From: an uncultured Ruminococcus sp.
Lineage (GTDB): Bacteria > Bacillota > Clostridia > Oscillospirales > Ruminococcaceae
Assembly (NCBI GenBank): GCA_900539835.1
Contig: UQDR01000021.1
Span: 1-35,468 of the forward strand
Direction: 5' to 3'
Length of the DNA: 35,468 nt
In this document: positions 1 through 7,757 of the stretch, one piece after another
How the letters are laid out: each line of letters starts with the position of its first letter
How positions within the stretch are numbered: position 1 is the stretch's first letter
Made by a program: the position numbers and the translations under genes
Notes under the pieces: model-generated
The model's database searches: none
Told to the model about the DNA's origin: nothing
The model's input: the letters and a program-made list of their open reading frames with translations, nothing else

Positions 1-47
1 TCCTGAGGCTTGCTTCTCTTGCCGCCGCTCTTTTCGGCGACTTGTTT

Positions 48-76
48 ATTCTATCACCTTTTTGCGGGTTTGTCAA
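48..76 (-). promoter_or_regulatory. Strong leftward sigma-A promoter
   Basis: On the minus strand a perfect -35 TTGACA (76-71) and -10 TAGAAT (53-48) are separated by 17 bp, so transcription should start near position 41 and leave the window to the left. The first 40 bases of the transcript are GC-rich and able to fold (GCCG/CGGC runs), unlike the AT-rich DNA around them. That combination is typical of stable RNA or ribosomal operon leaders. The gene served is outside the window, so this identity is inference. Confidence 0.7.
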
Positions 77-259
77 CACTTGAATGTTAAGTTTGTTGAA
101 AAAATCTTATTACAGGTCATTTTGTCTAAACTTATTATGCATTATGACAATATATAAATTAATTATAGAATTTTATTGTTTTTTATTTAGGAAAAACGTG
201 CATAATCAGTTTTTGTTTGAACAAAATAATCTTACATTCTACATTAAGGAGGAATAACC

Positions 260-946
260 TTGAACAATTCTGCAAGCGTATATAACTTTTTAAAGACTGC
301 AATAATTGTTCTTACCGCACTTACCCTGCTGATAGTCACATCTTTGATCTTCAGCGATGAATCTCAGCCTGCAATTTCACAGGTGGGTTCAAGCGGCGCA
401 GAAGTAAGAGCAATTCAGGAAAAATTAAAAGAGCGAGGACTGTTTACCGTAGGCGTAACCGGATATTACGGAGAACAAACAAGGCAAGCAGTTCTTAAAT
501 TCCAGAAACAGCAGGGAATCCAGCAAACAGGAGTTGCAGGCCCCGCAACCTTAAAAGCTTTGGGAATCTCAATCGGCTCCGCCCCCGCCGCAACATCAGC
601 TAATGTAAATCTGTTGGCAAGAATTATTTCCGCAGAAGCACGAGGCGAACCCTATACAGGTCAGGTAGCCGTAGGAGCTGTTATTTTAAATAGAATACAG
701 CACCCCTCATTCCCAGATACCCTTTCCGGCGTAATCTATCAAAACGGAGCCTTTACCGCCATCGTTGACGGACAGTTTAACCAGCCCGTCTCAGATTCTG
801 CTTATAAAGCAGCAAAGGATGCCCTCAACGGCTGGGATCCTACAGGCGGCTGTATATACTATTATAATCCCGCAAAAACTTCAAATGCTTTTATGCATTC
901 CAAGCCCACTATTATGGTAATAGGAAGCCACCGCTTCTGTAAATAA
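260..946 (+). CDS. sleB: Spore cortex-lytic enzyme family protein (SleB-like cell wall hydrolase)
   Basis: 228 residues. A hydrophobic segment at about 12-31 acts as an export signal or membrane anchor. A PG_binding_1 domain follows at about 42-102 (GSSGAEVRAIQ, GYYGEQTRQAV, KFQ). After a short linker comes the Hydrolase_2 (SleB/CwlJ) domain at about 117-228, with the family motif ISAEARGE; Glu126 in it is the likely catalytic residue. SleB-family enzymes are lytic enzymes acting on spore cortex peptidoglycan at germination. The binding domain followed by the hydrolase domain is the SleB arrangement, whereas CwlJ lacks the binding domain. Translation begins at a TTG codon, chosen because AAGGAGG (246-252) stands 7 nt upstream and no ATG is nearby. 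No ypeB partner gene follows, which is unusual for sleB, so a vegetative lysozyme-like role remains possible. Confidence 0.85.
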   Translation: MNNSASVYNFLKTAIIVLTALTLLIVTSLIFSDESQPAISQVGSSGAEVRAIQEKLKERGLFTVGVTGYYGEQTRQAVLKFQKQQGIQQTGVAGPATLKALGISIGSAPAATSANVNLLARIISAEARGEPYTGQVAVGAVILNRIQHPSFPDTLSGVIYQNGAFTAIVDGQFNQPVSDSAYKAAKDALNGWDPTGGCIYYYNPAKTSNAFMHSKPTIMVIGSHRFCK

Positions 947-971
947 AAACAGCAGGATCAAAGATCCTGCT
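942..971 (-). terminator. Rho-independent terminator (minus strand)
   Basis: Perfect 9-bp inverted repeat AGCAGGATC (951-959) / GATCCTGCT (963-971) with an AAA loop. Read on the minus strand it is followed by GTTTTTATTT, so it should end the leftward transcript of the 41-residue peptide gene. It lies directly after the sleB stop and may also slow rightward transcription, but the plus side lacks a T tract. Confidence 0.65.
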
Positions 972-1002
972 ACATATCGCCTGAAAATATGCACTAATGA
1001 CC

Positions 1003-1128
1003 TTATTCGCTGTCAACCTTATAATATCTGTTCATCCTTGTTGAAAAAATTTCGCTTAAAATTTCCGCAACCGCAAATACTCCTATTATAATAGATATAA
1101 CCATTAAAAACTTTGCACCCTTGCTCAT
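1003..1128 (-). CDS. Small single-span membrane protein, 41 aa
   Basis: A short reading frame beginning MSKGAKFLMV and ending KVDSE. Residues about 6-27 are strongly hydrophobic (FLMVISIIIGVFAVAEIL), so it is predicted to be a single-pass membrane peptide with a charged tail. GGAGG stands 7 nt before the ATG on the minus strand, and a hairpin with a T tract follows the stop, which together support a real gene. An upstream in-frame extension would run through a dispersed hairpin repeat and is not believable as protein. I recognise no family and no function. Confidence 0.55.
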   Translation of the reverse strand: MSKGAKFLMVISIIIGVFAVAEILSEIFSTRMNRYYKVDSE

Positions 1129-1231
1129 GTCAACGCCTCCAAATATTATCTTTGTTTTCACTTCGTTTTTATTTTCATCTCTGAAGCCTGAATGTTTCCC
1201 ATCGCCTAAAAACAGGAACACAGACCGTTTG

Positions 1232-1376
1232 TTCAATAAGGGGCTTGCCCCGTCATTTAACGTGGCAAGCGCATTGCAAAGCAATGCGGTCATCAGTAGG
1301 AGATTGTATCTCCTGTTGATGACAATATGGAACCCGCCGCCTAAAGAGGCGGGGGACATACTTGCCAAAGTTATAT
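1232..1376 (+). repeat. 145-bp multi-hairpin dispersed element, copy A
   Basis: First of three 145-bp copies (others at 17480-17624, inverted, and 18369-18513). Order of parts: TTCAATAAG; GGGGCTTGCCCC; GCATTGC-AAA-GCAATGC; a long stem GTCATCAGTAGGAGA with loop TTGTA; CCGCCT-AAAG-AGGCGG; then CTTGCC and AAGTTATAT. In this copy the right arm of the long stem reads TCTCCTGTTGATGAC, giving G-U and U-G pairs instead of mismatches. It codes for nothing evident. It resembles the hairpin-rich ends of IS200/IS605-type elements, and a non-autonomous derivative is the best guess. Confidence 0.85.
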
Positions 1377-1459
1377 TTATAGTATAGACCATTTTTGTAT
1401 TAATTTCAATAGTATTTATCAATATTAAGAAAAATATTTTAAAAAAATTGTTAAGACGC

Positions 1460-1488
1460 TTGCAATTTGGAATTGAATGTGTTATACT
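1460..1488 (+). promoter_or_regulatory. secG promoter
   Basis: TTGCAA (1460-1465) and TATACT (1483-1488) separated by 17 bp, about 75 bp upstream of the secG start. It starts just downstream of hairpin repeat copy A. Confidence 0.65.
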
Positions 1489-1565
1489 AATAAAAATTGT
1501 GTTCTTTTTTGAGCTTAAATTGTTTTTAAAAGGTCATATATATTGTCGGAAAGGAAAAGATAATA

Positions 1566-1820
1566 ATGAGTGGAATTGAAATTACAGCAGGAATCCTGCT
1601 GATTCTCGCAAGTTTAGTAATTGTTTTAATTGTTTTGGTTCAGGAAAGTAAGGAGCAAGGCCTTACTTCAGCAATCGGCGGCGGTTCAAACGACTCTTTC
1701 TACGGAAAGAATTCCAGCAGAACCCGTGATGCAAAGCTTTCAAGATTTACAAAGGTTGCCGCAGTTGTATTCTTTATTGTAACTCTTGTGGTTAACATAA
1801 TAGTTGCTGTACAAAAATAA
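1566..1820 (+). CDS. secG: Protein translocase subunit SecG
   Basis: 84 residues, the usual length for SecG of Gram-positive bacteria. Two membrane segments, about 6-26 and 62-82, flank a polar loop with the family's GGGSNDSFYGKN-type glycine-rich sequence (about 38-51). SecG is the auxiliary third subunit of the SecYEG channel in the cytoplasmic membrane and stimulates SecA-driven export. Start ATG is preceded by AAAGGA. A strong terminator follows at once, so secG is probably transcribed alone although rnr, its frequent neighbour in Firmicutes, lies two genes downstream. Confidence 0.93.
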   Translation: MSGIEITAGILLILASLVIVLIVLVQESKEQGLTSAIGGGSNDSFYGKNSSRTRDAKLSRFTKVAAVVFFIVTLVVNIIVAVQK

Positions 1821-1827
1821 TTTCATC

Positions 1828-1858
1828 GCCCTGCATTATTATGCAGGGCTTTTGTTTT
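1828..1858 (+). terminator. secG terminator
   Basis: GCCCTGCAT (1828-1836) / ATGCAGGGC (1841-1849), 9-bp perfect stem with loop TATT, followed by TTTTGTTTT. Confidence 0.9.
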
Positions 1859-1917
1859 ATACAAAAGAATACTAAGGCGAATGTATTTGTTTTATAAAAA
1901 GAAATAGGTGATTAGTC

Positions 1918-2685
1918 ATGCTGAAAAACAACCCCAAGCTTAAAAATAAAATTCAGAATATGTATTCATGGTGTCATGACTCCATGATCAATAGCTTTCT
2001 CGAAGGTATAATAGGTGATTTTTGGTGCAATAACTATGACTCTCCTGAATCAGCCGCAATTTTTACAGGTGATTTTGCCTATCTGAGCGGAAAGCCTTGT
2101 GACGATAAAGAGCTGATAAGCATTTTGAAAAGCAAGAATAATCATCTGGTAATAGTTCCTCAATCAGATAATTGGTATGAGCCTCTTGAAAATGCAGGAC
2201 TTGAATTGAAAAAAACAGTGCGTTTCCATACCGCAATTCCCAATAATGACTTTTCATCGGATAATCTGAACCTCATAAAAGAGAAAATCATTGAAATTTC
2301 TGGTGCAAAGATGAGAAAAATTAACGAAACAGATTATTATTTGCTCAAAGAATGTACTTGGGAAAATGCCTTTGTCAGTAATTTCAAAGATTATGACGAC
2401 TATAGCCGCCACGGTTTCGGGTATATTATTTATATAAATGAAGAAATTGCTTCTTGTACATCAACCTTCGGATATTACAGCAAAGGCGTTGAAATTCAGG
2501 TGGCAACCAATCCGAAATACAGAAAAAAAGGACTTGCCAAGATTTGTTCAGCTGCGTTTATTTTACATTGCATAGAAACAAATAAAATTCCTCATTGGGA
2601 CGCAGCAAATGAATTTTCTTTAAAAATAGCCCAAAAGCTTGGATATATCCCCGACGGAGAATATATTGCTTATGAAAAATTTTAA
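1918..2685 (+). CDS. GNAT family N-acetyltransferase
   Basis: 255 residues. The C-terminal third carries a GNAT fold: beta strand EIQVATNPKYRKKGLAKICSA (about 190-210), with the acetyl-CoA pyrophosphate loop in the form RKKGLA, then an alpha/beta end with AQKLGYIPDGEYIAYEKF. The N-terminal half (CHDSMINSFLEG, GDFAYLSG) fits the two-domain GNAT_acetyltran (PF12746) subgroup, whose substrates are mostly unknown. An AGGTGAT ribosome binding site precedes the ATG. It sits 29 bp ahead of rnr and is likely cotranscribed with it. The acetyl acceptor cannot be predicted. Confidence 0.8.
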   Translation: MLKNNPKLKNKIQNMYSWCHDSMINSFLEGIIGDFWCNNYDSPESAAIFTGDFAYLSGKPCDDKELISILKSKNNHLVIVPQSDNWYEPLENAGLELKKTVRFHTAIPNNDFSSDNLNLIKEKIIEISGAKMRKINETDYYLLKECTWENAFVSNFKDYDDYSRHGFGYIIYINEEIASCTSTFGYYSKGVEIQVATNPKYRKKGLAKICSAAFILHCIETNKIPHWDAANEFSLKIAQKLGYIPDGEYIAYEKF

Positions 2686-2714
2686 CACAAAGACATTTAT
2701 GAAAGGAAAACAAA

Positions 2715-4826
2715 ATGAAATACGATTATCGTAAATTAATATATGACAAATTAAAGAAATCGGGCAAAAAGCCTGTAAAGTTCAAAGAATTGCTTAAAAG
2801 CTGCCGAACAAAGAAATTTGATTTTGATAAGTTTGTCAAAACAGTGGAGAAAATGAAAGACAAAGGCGAAATCATAGAAAATAAACTGGGCTTCACTCTC
2901 GTAAATAAAAAGAAGCTTACTAAATGTACAGTTTCTAAGCTTAACAAAACTTACGGCTTTGTCAGAAACTGCGATACTGACGAAGAAATCTTTATCGCAG
3001 GAAAATATCTTAAAGGCGCAATGCCGGGAGATATCGTCCTTGTCAGAACATTTAAAGGTAACGGCGATTGCACCGAGGGCGAAGTTATATCTATAACCGA
3101 GAAAAATTTCAGCCGTTTCACAGGAGAACTCGTCAGCGAATTCGGCACTCTGAAAATCATTCCCGATACCCTTTCAAAATATGCAATGAATTTTGAAAAT
3201 CCCTTGGGTATCAAGCTTCACGAGGGCGATAAGGTAATGGCGCAAGTCATAAAACGAGGAGAAAAGCATTCTCAGCATTTCTGTAAAATTCTTTCGAGCT
3301 TCGGAAGCTCGCTTAATGCAGCCGCTTGTGCACTTTCTGTGCTGGAAGTAAACGACCTTACCCCTGTTTTTCCTCCTGAAGTTATCTTTGAAGCAAAGCA
3401 GGTGTCGGATTATAAGCTTCTAAAAAATGAAATTCCAAATCGTCTTGATTTGAGAGATAAGATCATATTTACCATAGACGGTGCTGATACAAAGGACATT
3501 GACGATGCAATTTCCGTGGAGAAAACCGATTCAGGCTTTGAGCTTGGCGTCCACATTGCAGATGTTTCCCACTATGTAAAGCCGAAATCGCCGCTTGATA
3601 ATGAAGCATTTAAAAGAGGCACAAGCGTTTATTATGCAAATCGTGTTATACCAATGCTTCCTAAAGAGCTTTCCAACGGTATTTGTTCGCTTAATCCTCA
3701 GGAAGACAGACTGGCTTTTTCCGTACTTATTGACCTTGACGTGAACGGAAAAATAAAAAGCTATAAATTTGCCAAAACAGTTATACGCTCAAGGGTCAAA
3801 GGCGTTTATTCGGAAATAAACGAGCTTTTAGAGGGGTATAACTCCAAGAATCTTTGTAAAAAATACGCTGAGGTAATGGATATATTTCCTGTAATGACCG
3901 AGCTTTCTGATATTCTTGCAAAAAACAAAAAACAACGTGGCGCTCCTCAGATTGAAAGCGTTGAAAGCAAACTTGTTATAGATGAAAAGGACATTTGCGT
4001 TGACGTTATTCCCCGAACAAGAGGCAGAAGCGAAGAAATAATTGAGGATTTCATGCTGACAGCGAATGAATGCGCAGCAAGATTCGGCATGGAAAATAAT
4101 CTGCCTTTTGTTTATCGAATTCACGAAAATCCGTCGGATGAAAAGCTTGAGGGACTGAAGGACGGACTGGTCAAGCTGAATATTCCCTTTAATTTTAACG
4201 GCGCTGTCAAGCCGAAGGATTTATCGGATATTCTTGAAAAAACCAAAGGCGAATCGACTTTCGCCATTGTCAATAATCTGGTATTGAGGTCAATGTCAAA
4301 AGCCAAATATTCCACTGAACCTGTGGGACATTTCGGGCTTGTGCTTGATGATTATGCTCATTTCACATCGCCGATAAGACGTTATCCTGACCTAACGATT
4401 CACAGAATTATGTCAGATTTCTTATCAGGAACTACAGCAGAAAAATGCAATACAAAATATCAGAAATTTGTATATGCATCAGCCGAGCAGTCCACGAACA
4501 CTGAAATTAAAGCAATGACAGTGGAAAGAAGCTGTGAGGATTGCTATAAAGCAGAATATATGAAGACTCATATCGGTGAATTGTTTGAGGGAATTATCTC
4601 CTCGGTTACCGATTTCGGAATGTTCATACTTCTTCCTAACACCTGTGAGGGATTACTCCACGTGGATAATCTTGAGGACGGAGAATATTATTATGACGGT
4701 TCAATGAGCCTTAAAAACCTTAATACAGGAAGTATTTACAAGGTTGGCGACGCCATCAAGATAAAAGTTCTTGACGCAAATGTCAATTCGGGTAAAATTG
4801 ATTTTACTATACCTGATGAAGAATAG
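2715..4826 (+). CDS. rnr: Ribonuclease R (RNB family 3'-5' exoribonuclease)
   Basis: 703 residues. Domains in order: winged-helix N-terminus (about 1-65), cold-shock OB domains (about 66-195, with KTYGFVRN), the RNB catalytic domain (about 240-560) and a C-terminal S1 domain (about 620-700, GIISSVTDFGMFI). The magnesium-binding acidic cluster is visible in TIDGADTKDIDDA (Asp258, Asp261, Asp263, Asp264), and HFTSPIRRYPDL is the conserved late RNB motif. RNase R degrades structured RNA processively and works with tmRNA in clearing defective messages. The usual secG-rnr-smpB arrangement is only partly kept: a GNAT gene lies between secG and rnr, and no smpB follows. The gene ends before a strong terminator. 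Confidence 0.94.
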   Translation: MKYDYRKLIYDKLKKSGKKPVKFKELLKSCRTKKFDFDKFVKTVEKMKDKGEIIENKLGFTLVNKKKLTKCTVSKLNKTYGFVRNCDTDEEIFIAGKYLKGAMPGDIVLVRTFKGNGDCTEGEVISITEKNFSRFTGELVSEFGTLKIIPDTLSKYAMNFENPLGIKLHEGDKVMAQVIKRGEKHSQHFCKILSSFGSSLNAAACALSVLEVNDLTPVFPPEVIFEAKQVSDYKLLKNEIPNRLDLRDKIIFTIDGADTKDIDDAISVEKTDSGFELGVHIADVSHYVKPKSPLDNEAFKRGTSVYYANRVIPMLPKELSNGICSLNPQEDRLAFSVLIDLDVNGKIKSYKFAKTVIRSRVKGVYSEINELLEGYNSKNLCKKYAEVMDIFPVMTELSDILAKNKKQRGAPQIESVESKLVIDEKDICVDVIPRTRGRSEEIIEDFMLTANECAARFGMENNLPFVYRIHENPSDEKLEGLKDGLVKLNIPFNFNGAVKPKDLSDILEKTKGESTFAIVNNLVLRSMSKAKYSTEPVGHFGLVLDDYAHFTSPIRRYPDLTIHRIMSDFLSGTTAEKCNTKYQKFVYASAEQSTNTEIKAMTVERSCEDCYKAEYMKTHIGELFEGIISSVTDFGMFILLPNTCEGLLHVDNLEDGEYYYDGSMSLKNLNTGSIYKVGDAIKIKVLDANVNSGKIDFTIPDEE

Positions 4827-4920
4827 CACAGTTAACATTTTTGTCTTATGGATAAAACGTAATTTTATCGCCTTCTATGAAAATTTAGGTTGCACATTTA
4901 CGGCGAACTGTGGTGGTCAG

Positions 4921-4951
4921 GGGTCGGCTCTGTTTATGCCGACCCTTTTTT
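4921..4951 (+). terminator. rnr terminator
   Basis: GGGTCGGC (4921-4928) / GCCGACCC (4938-4945), 8-bp stem with a 9-nt loop, followed by a run of six T. Confidence 0.92.
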
Positions 4952-5089
4952 CCGTAAATCCTGTCAATAAATTTTCAATATATAAAATTACAAAGCAGTT
5001 CCTTGCTTTTTGAGACAAGGAATAAATTATCCAGCAACAGGTCGACGTAAAGCCGACCATACGTTGATTTTTGCAAGCTTACTATAGAC

Positions 5090-5480
5090 CGGGATGTCGA
5101 GGGCAAACTCAGCTACGCTGAGTGGCGGGCTGTCGAGGACGCCAGCCCCTACACAAGTTTTACAAACCTATCACAGTATGCGTTAGGTCGGGACGTCGAG
5201 GACAAACTCAGCCGTGCTGAGTTGCAGCCCTACTGTGCTGAGTTGCGTCCGTACACAGGCGGGCTGTCGAGGACGCCAGCCCCTACACAAGTTTTACAAA
5301 CCTACCACAGCGAGGTCAAAGTATTGTATCTCACAAACTGATATCGTAACATGGCCCGTGCGGCCGAGCATATTGATGGGAGACCGCAGGTCTCCACTAC
5401 GTCAGTTTTACAAACCCACCACAGCGGGTGCGCACTATAAATTATCACAAACATATATCGTGACAAGCGCCGTCTGCGCT
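5090..5480. repeat. Modular tandem hairpin repeats in a gene-free stretch
   Basis: No gene is credible between 4827 and 5776. This part is GC-rich and repetitive. A 53-bp module (GGCGGGCTGTCGAGGACGCC, then AGCCCCTAC, then an AGTTTTACAAACC tail) occurs at 5124-5176 and 5258-5310 with one difference. A shorter third version of the tail lies at about 5401-5424. Between them are hairpins ACTCAGC-TAC-GCTGAGT (5107-5123) and ACTCAGC-CGT-GCTGAGT (5206-5222), and GTCGAGG occurs four times. Read on the minus strand the modules have the form GTAGGGGCTGGCGTCC..., like REP-type intergenic repeats known from gut Clostridia. Function unknown. The rest of the stretch holds two terminator-like hairpins and the promoter of the next gene. 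Confidence 0.75.
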
Positions 5481-5496
5481 AAGACCCTTCACTTAT

Positions 5497-5517
5497 AGCC
5501 TCATTTGAGGCTTTTTT
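5497..5517 (+). terminator. Terminator-like hairpin after the repeat cluster
   Basis: AGCCTCA / TGAGGCT with a two-base loop, followed by TTTTTT. No gene ends just before it, so it may terminate readthrough from rnr or a transcript of the repeat cluster. Confidence 0.65.
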
Positions 5518-5619
5518 GCACGCAAACGTGCAACTATGAACGAAATATGAAAAAAGTTTGGAGATTTGCACATATTTGACTGGTGAAATTTATGCAAAAT
5601 AAACAATGATGCACAGCAA

Positions 5620-5660
5620 AAATCGGTTTCGCTTTTTATGCAAAACCGATTTATTTTTTA
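5620..5660 (+). terminator. Second terminator-like hairpin
   Basis: AAATCGGTTT (5620-5629) / AAACCGATTT (5643-5652), 10-bp perfect stem followed by ATTTTTTAT. It comes about 50 bp before the promoter of the lipoprotein gene and would insulate it from upstream transcription. Confidence 0.6.
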
Positions 5661-5703
5661 TAATTACTCAAACTATAAACACAAAGTATTTTCTCTCTTT
5701 TTG

Positions 5704-5732
5704 TTGACCATTGTCGAAAAATATGGTAAAAT
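5704..5732 (+). promoter_or_regulatory. Promoter of the lipoprotein gene
   Basis: TTGACC (5704-5709) and TAAAAT (5727-5732), 17-bp spacing, about 44 bp before the start codon. Confidence 0.7.
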
Positions 5733-5776
5733 ATAAATATGAATTTTATTCCTGAAATAACAAGGAGGAGAAATTT

Positions 5777-6295
5777 ATGAAAAAATCTATATTGATTGCT
5801 TTTATGACAACATTCATTACAACTTCAATGATGTTTTGTTCTTGTAACAATTCCGTTGACGATGAACAACTCACAACCATGGAAGTTAAATTTAACGTAA
5901 CCCATTCAAATAATTTTTCTTATGTAACAACAGAAAATAGTAAAAGAACTCTTGCTGAAACCTATGAGATTATTTTAGATGATCTTTCTACTTATGAAAA
6001 AATATCCGATAAATTCATGGACGAATATGAAGCAGAAGAGCTGGAGAAGTCCGATATTCCTCTTGAAACTGACGAAAAAGGAAATCGCAGAGTTTCACCG
6101 TCCTACATACAAAGCTGTATGTCAATAACAGCAGATAACAAAACGGAGGTTCTTAAAGTTCAGGCGACAAATAAAGCTCCTCAGATTGCTGCTGATATAT
6201 GCAATTATATAACTGAGGTTGCTCCTGATATTTTAAGCAGAGTAACCAAAGATGCTTCAATTGAAGTAATGGGCGAACCAACCATAGTGAATTAA
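5777..6295 (+). CDS. Putative lipoprotein resembling a Wzz/YveK chain-length domain
   Basis: 172 residues. The start has a signal peptide (KKSILIAFMTTFITTSMMF) ending in a plausible lipobox FCSC, Cys24 being the lipidation site. After it, RTLAETYEIILDDLSTYEKISDKF and SCMSITADNKTEVLKVQATNKAPQIAADICNYITEVAPDIL resemble the extracellular part of Wzz/YveK/CpsC polysaccharide chain-length regulators (LA-TY-EIL, then T-L-V-A--P--AA-I-N-I pattern). Those proteins normally have two membrane spans and sit next to a tyrosine kinase; here both spans are replaced by a lipid anchor and no kinase is present. AAGGAGG precedes the ATG. A sugar transferase 1.5 kb downstream suggests an exopolysaccharide connection, but that is inference. 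Confidence 0.6.
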   Translation: MKKSILIAFMTTFITTSMMFCSCNNSVDDEQLTTMEVKFNVTHSNNFSYVTTENSKRTLAETYEIILDDLSTYEKISDKFMDEYEAEELEKSDIPLETDEKGNRRVSPSYIQSCMSITADNKTEVLKVQATNKAPQIAADICNYITEVAPDILSRVTKDASIEVMGEPTIVN

Positions 6296-6311
6296 TACTG
6301 TCAACTTTAAT

Positions 6312-6353
6312 AATGCACATTTCAAGCTTTAAATTGGAATGTGCATTTTTTTA
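6312..6353 (+). terminator. Terminator of the lipoprotein gene
   Basis: AATGCACATT (6312-6321) / AATGTGCATT (6338-6347), 10-bp perfect stem followed by a T tract. Confidence 0.85.
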
Positions 6354-6402
6354 TTTATTGACAGAGATTTCAGTCATGTGATATAATTAATAAAAAATTG
6401 TT

Positions 6403-6858
6403 TTATCTGATTATTCCGCAGGCTATTTTTTCACCGGAGTTTCCTGACGGCTGAGTTCGGAAGTCATCGGCATTTGAATGAATCACCACGGCGCAGCCTT
6501 TTACCTGACAGGGACGGAATCGGTCGGTAAACACGGCACTCCATGCATATCCTCCGTTACTTAAAATTACAGGCAGATCACCTGTATGAAACGGATGCTC
6601 ATTATCGGTAAGATTCAAATGTGTACCTGCGTTTGCAAAGGGGTCTTCTTCATTTCCTGTGCAGGAATTGCCGTTATGTATATGAACTGCGAAGAAGTTA
6701 TTATTTCTCGGCAAGCCGTTTATTTCTATCACTGCAACAGTTCCGCCTCCTGCGGCATATAATGACACAAGCCCTTTAATTTGGGGATATTCAGGTGATC
6801 CCTTTATCTGTGCTGACGCTTGGGGAACCCCCAGTAAGATTCGCTGATTTAATCTCAT
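6403..6858 (-). CDS. Cu/Zn superoxide dismutase-like protein
   Basis: 151 residues matching the Sod_Cu family (PF00080). Copper/zinc ligand signatures are visible: FAVHIHNGNSC (about 56-66), DPFANAGTHLN and HPFHTGDLP in the middle, and VVIHSNADDF near the end. The two half-cystines (in NSCTG and KIACG) that form the family disulfide are both there. There is no signal peptide, so unlike most bacterial SodC proteins it would be cytoplasmic. Homologues without signal peptide are common in Clostridia, where dismutase activity is not always established. AGGTG stands upstream of the ATG. It is convergent with the lipoprotein gene and divergent from the YjbR/MmcQ gene. Confidence 0.85.
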   Translation of the reverse strand: MRLNQRILLGVPQASAQIKGSPEYPQIKGLVSLYAAGGGTVAVIEINGLPRNNNFFAVHIHNGNSCTGNEEDPFANAGTHLNLTDNEHPFHTGDLPVILSNGGYAWSAVFTDRFRPCQVKGCAVVIHSNADDFRTQPSGNSGEKIACGIIR

Positions 6859-6950
6859 TTTAAAACACCTGCTTTCAAATATTTAGATAAAGCCAACTAA
6901 ATTATAATATGCAGATTAATAAAAAAGGTTATTGAAAAAGGAAGATTTTT

Positions 6951-7298
6951 ATGACGAAAGAAGAATATCTTGATTTTTGCAGAAGCATATCAGGGGCTTC
7001 TGTTGACCGTCCTTTTAATGACGATTTCACCTCTTATGCGGCAAGACACACCCTAAGCAGAAAATGGTTTGCCGTTGTCATGGAGCTTGACGGAAAAGAC
7101 ATAGTAAATCTGAAATGCGAGCCTATGCAGGCAGATTTTTTCAGAAGTGTTTATAAGGGAATAATTCCCGCTTATCACATGAATAAAGTGCACTGGAACA
7201 CTGTTTATCTTGACTCGGATGTTCCTGATGAGGAAATAAAAAGCATGACCTTAGAAAGCTTTCGTTTAACTGAAAAGTCAAAAAAGAGGGCGAAGTGA
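6951..7298 (+). CDS. MmcQ/YjbR family protein
   Basis: 115 residues with the YjbR/MmcQ pattern: short N-terminal helix (TKEEYLDFCRSISGASVDRPF), a beta-rich middle (KWFAVVMELDGKDIVNLKCEP), then GIIPAYHMNKVHWNTVYLDSDVPDEEIKSM with the conserved H-N-HW--V motif and a helical end. The fold is a CyaY-like double-wing DNA-binding fold; the cellular role is not established. Full length for the family. GGAAG precedes the ATG. No operon partner is evident. Confidence 0.85.
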   Translation: MTKEEYLDFCRSISGASVDRPFNDDFTSYAARHTLSRKWFAVVMELDGKDIVNLKCEPMQADFFRSVYKGIIPAYHMNKVHWNTVYLDSDVPDEEIKSMTLESFRLTEKSKKRAK

Positions 7299-7576
7299 AT
7301 TCAGATTTTTTCAAAATTTTTAAGCCGTACCCCCTTATCCGGTCAAAGTCTTGGATTTGAAATAAAATTTTAAATATGTTAATTTAGATTTATATAACTA
7401 AAAAATAATATTGTTATGGTTTTTGAAAAATACGGAACAGATAACAAAAAAACTAATTAATAAAAAGCAGTTTTGACTTTATTTTTTAAAAGATGTAATC
7501 AATTTTTCAAAATCATTCTTTTTGTTTTCAAATTGTGATAAATAAGGTCAAAATAAATGAAATTATGCGTTTATAC

Positions 7577-7605
7577 TTGATTAATCGACAAAAGCATGAT
7601 ATACT
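7577..7605 (+). promoter_or_regulatory. Promoter of the sugar transferase gene
   Basis: TTGATT (7577-7582) and TATACT (7600-7605), spacing 17 bp. It predicts transcription from about 7612, leaving a leader of about 145 nt. The part upstream (7299-7576) is AT-rich and I see nothing else in it. Confidence 0.7.
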
Positions 7606-7611
7606 TTAAAC

Positions 7612-7757
7612 ATCACGGAGGCTATGCCGGAATTAAGACAGACGGCGGGGGCCTATCGGTAAAATGTAAAACTATAAATTAAAGGCAATTTTGTGTTTTT
7701 CGGTTAATGCTTATAACTCTGATTCACAAAAAAAGCCAAAATCATCGAAAGGAGGAT
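7612..7757 (+). other. Possible structured 5' leader
   Basis: From the predicted transcript start to the gene, the first 55 nt are strikingly GC-rich (ACGGAGGCTATGCCGG ... ACGGCGGGGGCCTATCGG) inside very AT-rich DNA. Short pairings GCCG/CGGC and AGGC/GCCT are possible. I could not match it to a known riboswitch consensus; the AAAGC core of the c-di-GMP-I aptamer is absent. Structured leader is an inference from composition and position. Confidence 0.3.

Noticed and set aside
1003..1422. 139-residue minus-strand frame
   Set aside because: Its upstream two thirds run through hairpin repeat copy A. Only the last 41 residues have a proper ribosome binding site and membrane-protein character.
5214..5498. 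94-residue plus-strand frame in the repeat cluster
   Set aside because: It consists of repeat modules, has no ribosome binding site and contains the same peptide twice because of the repeat.
7612..7680. c-di-GMP riboswitch upstream of the sugar transferase
   Set aside because: The conserved aptamer core segments of GEMM-I and GEMM-II are not present; only GC-rich pairing remains.
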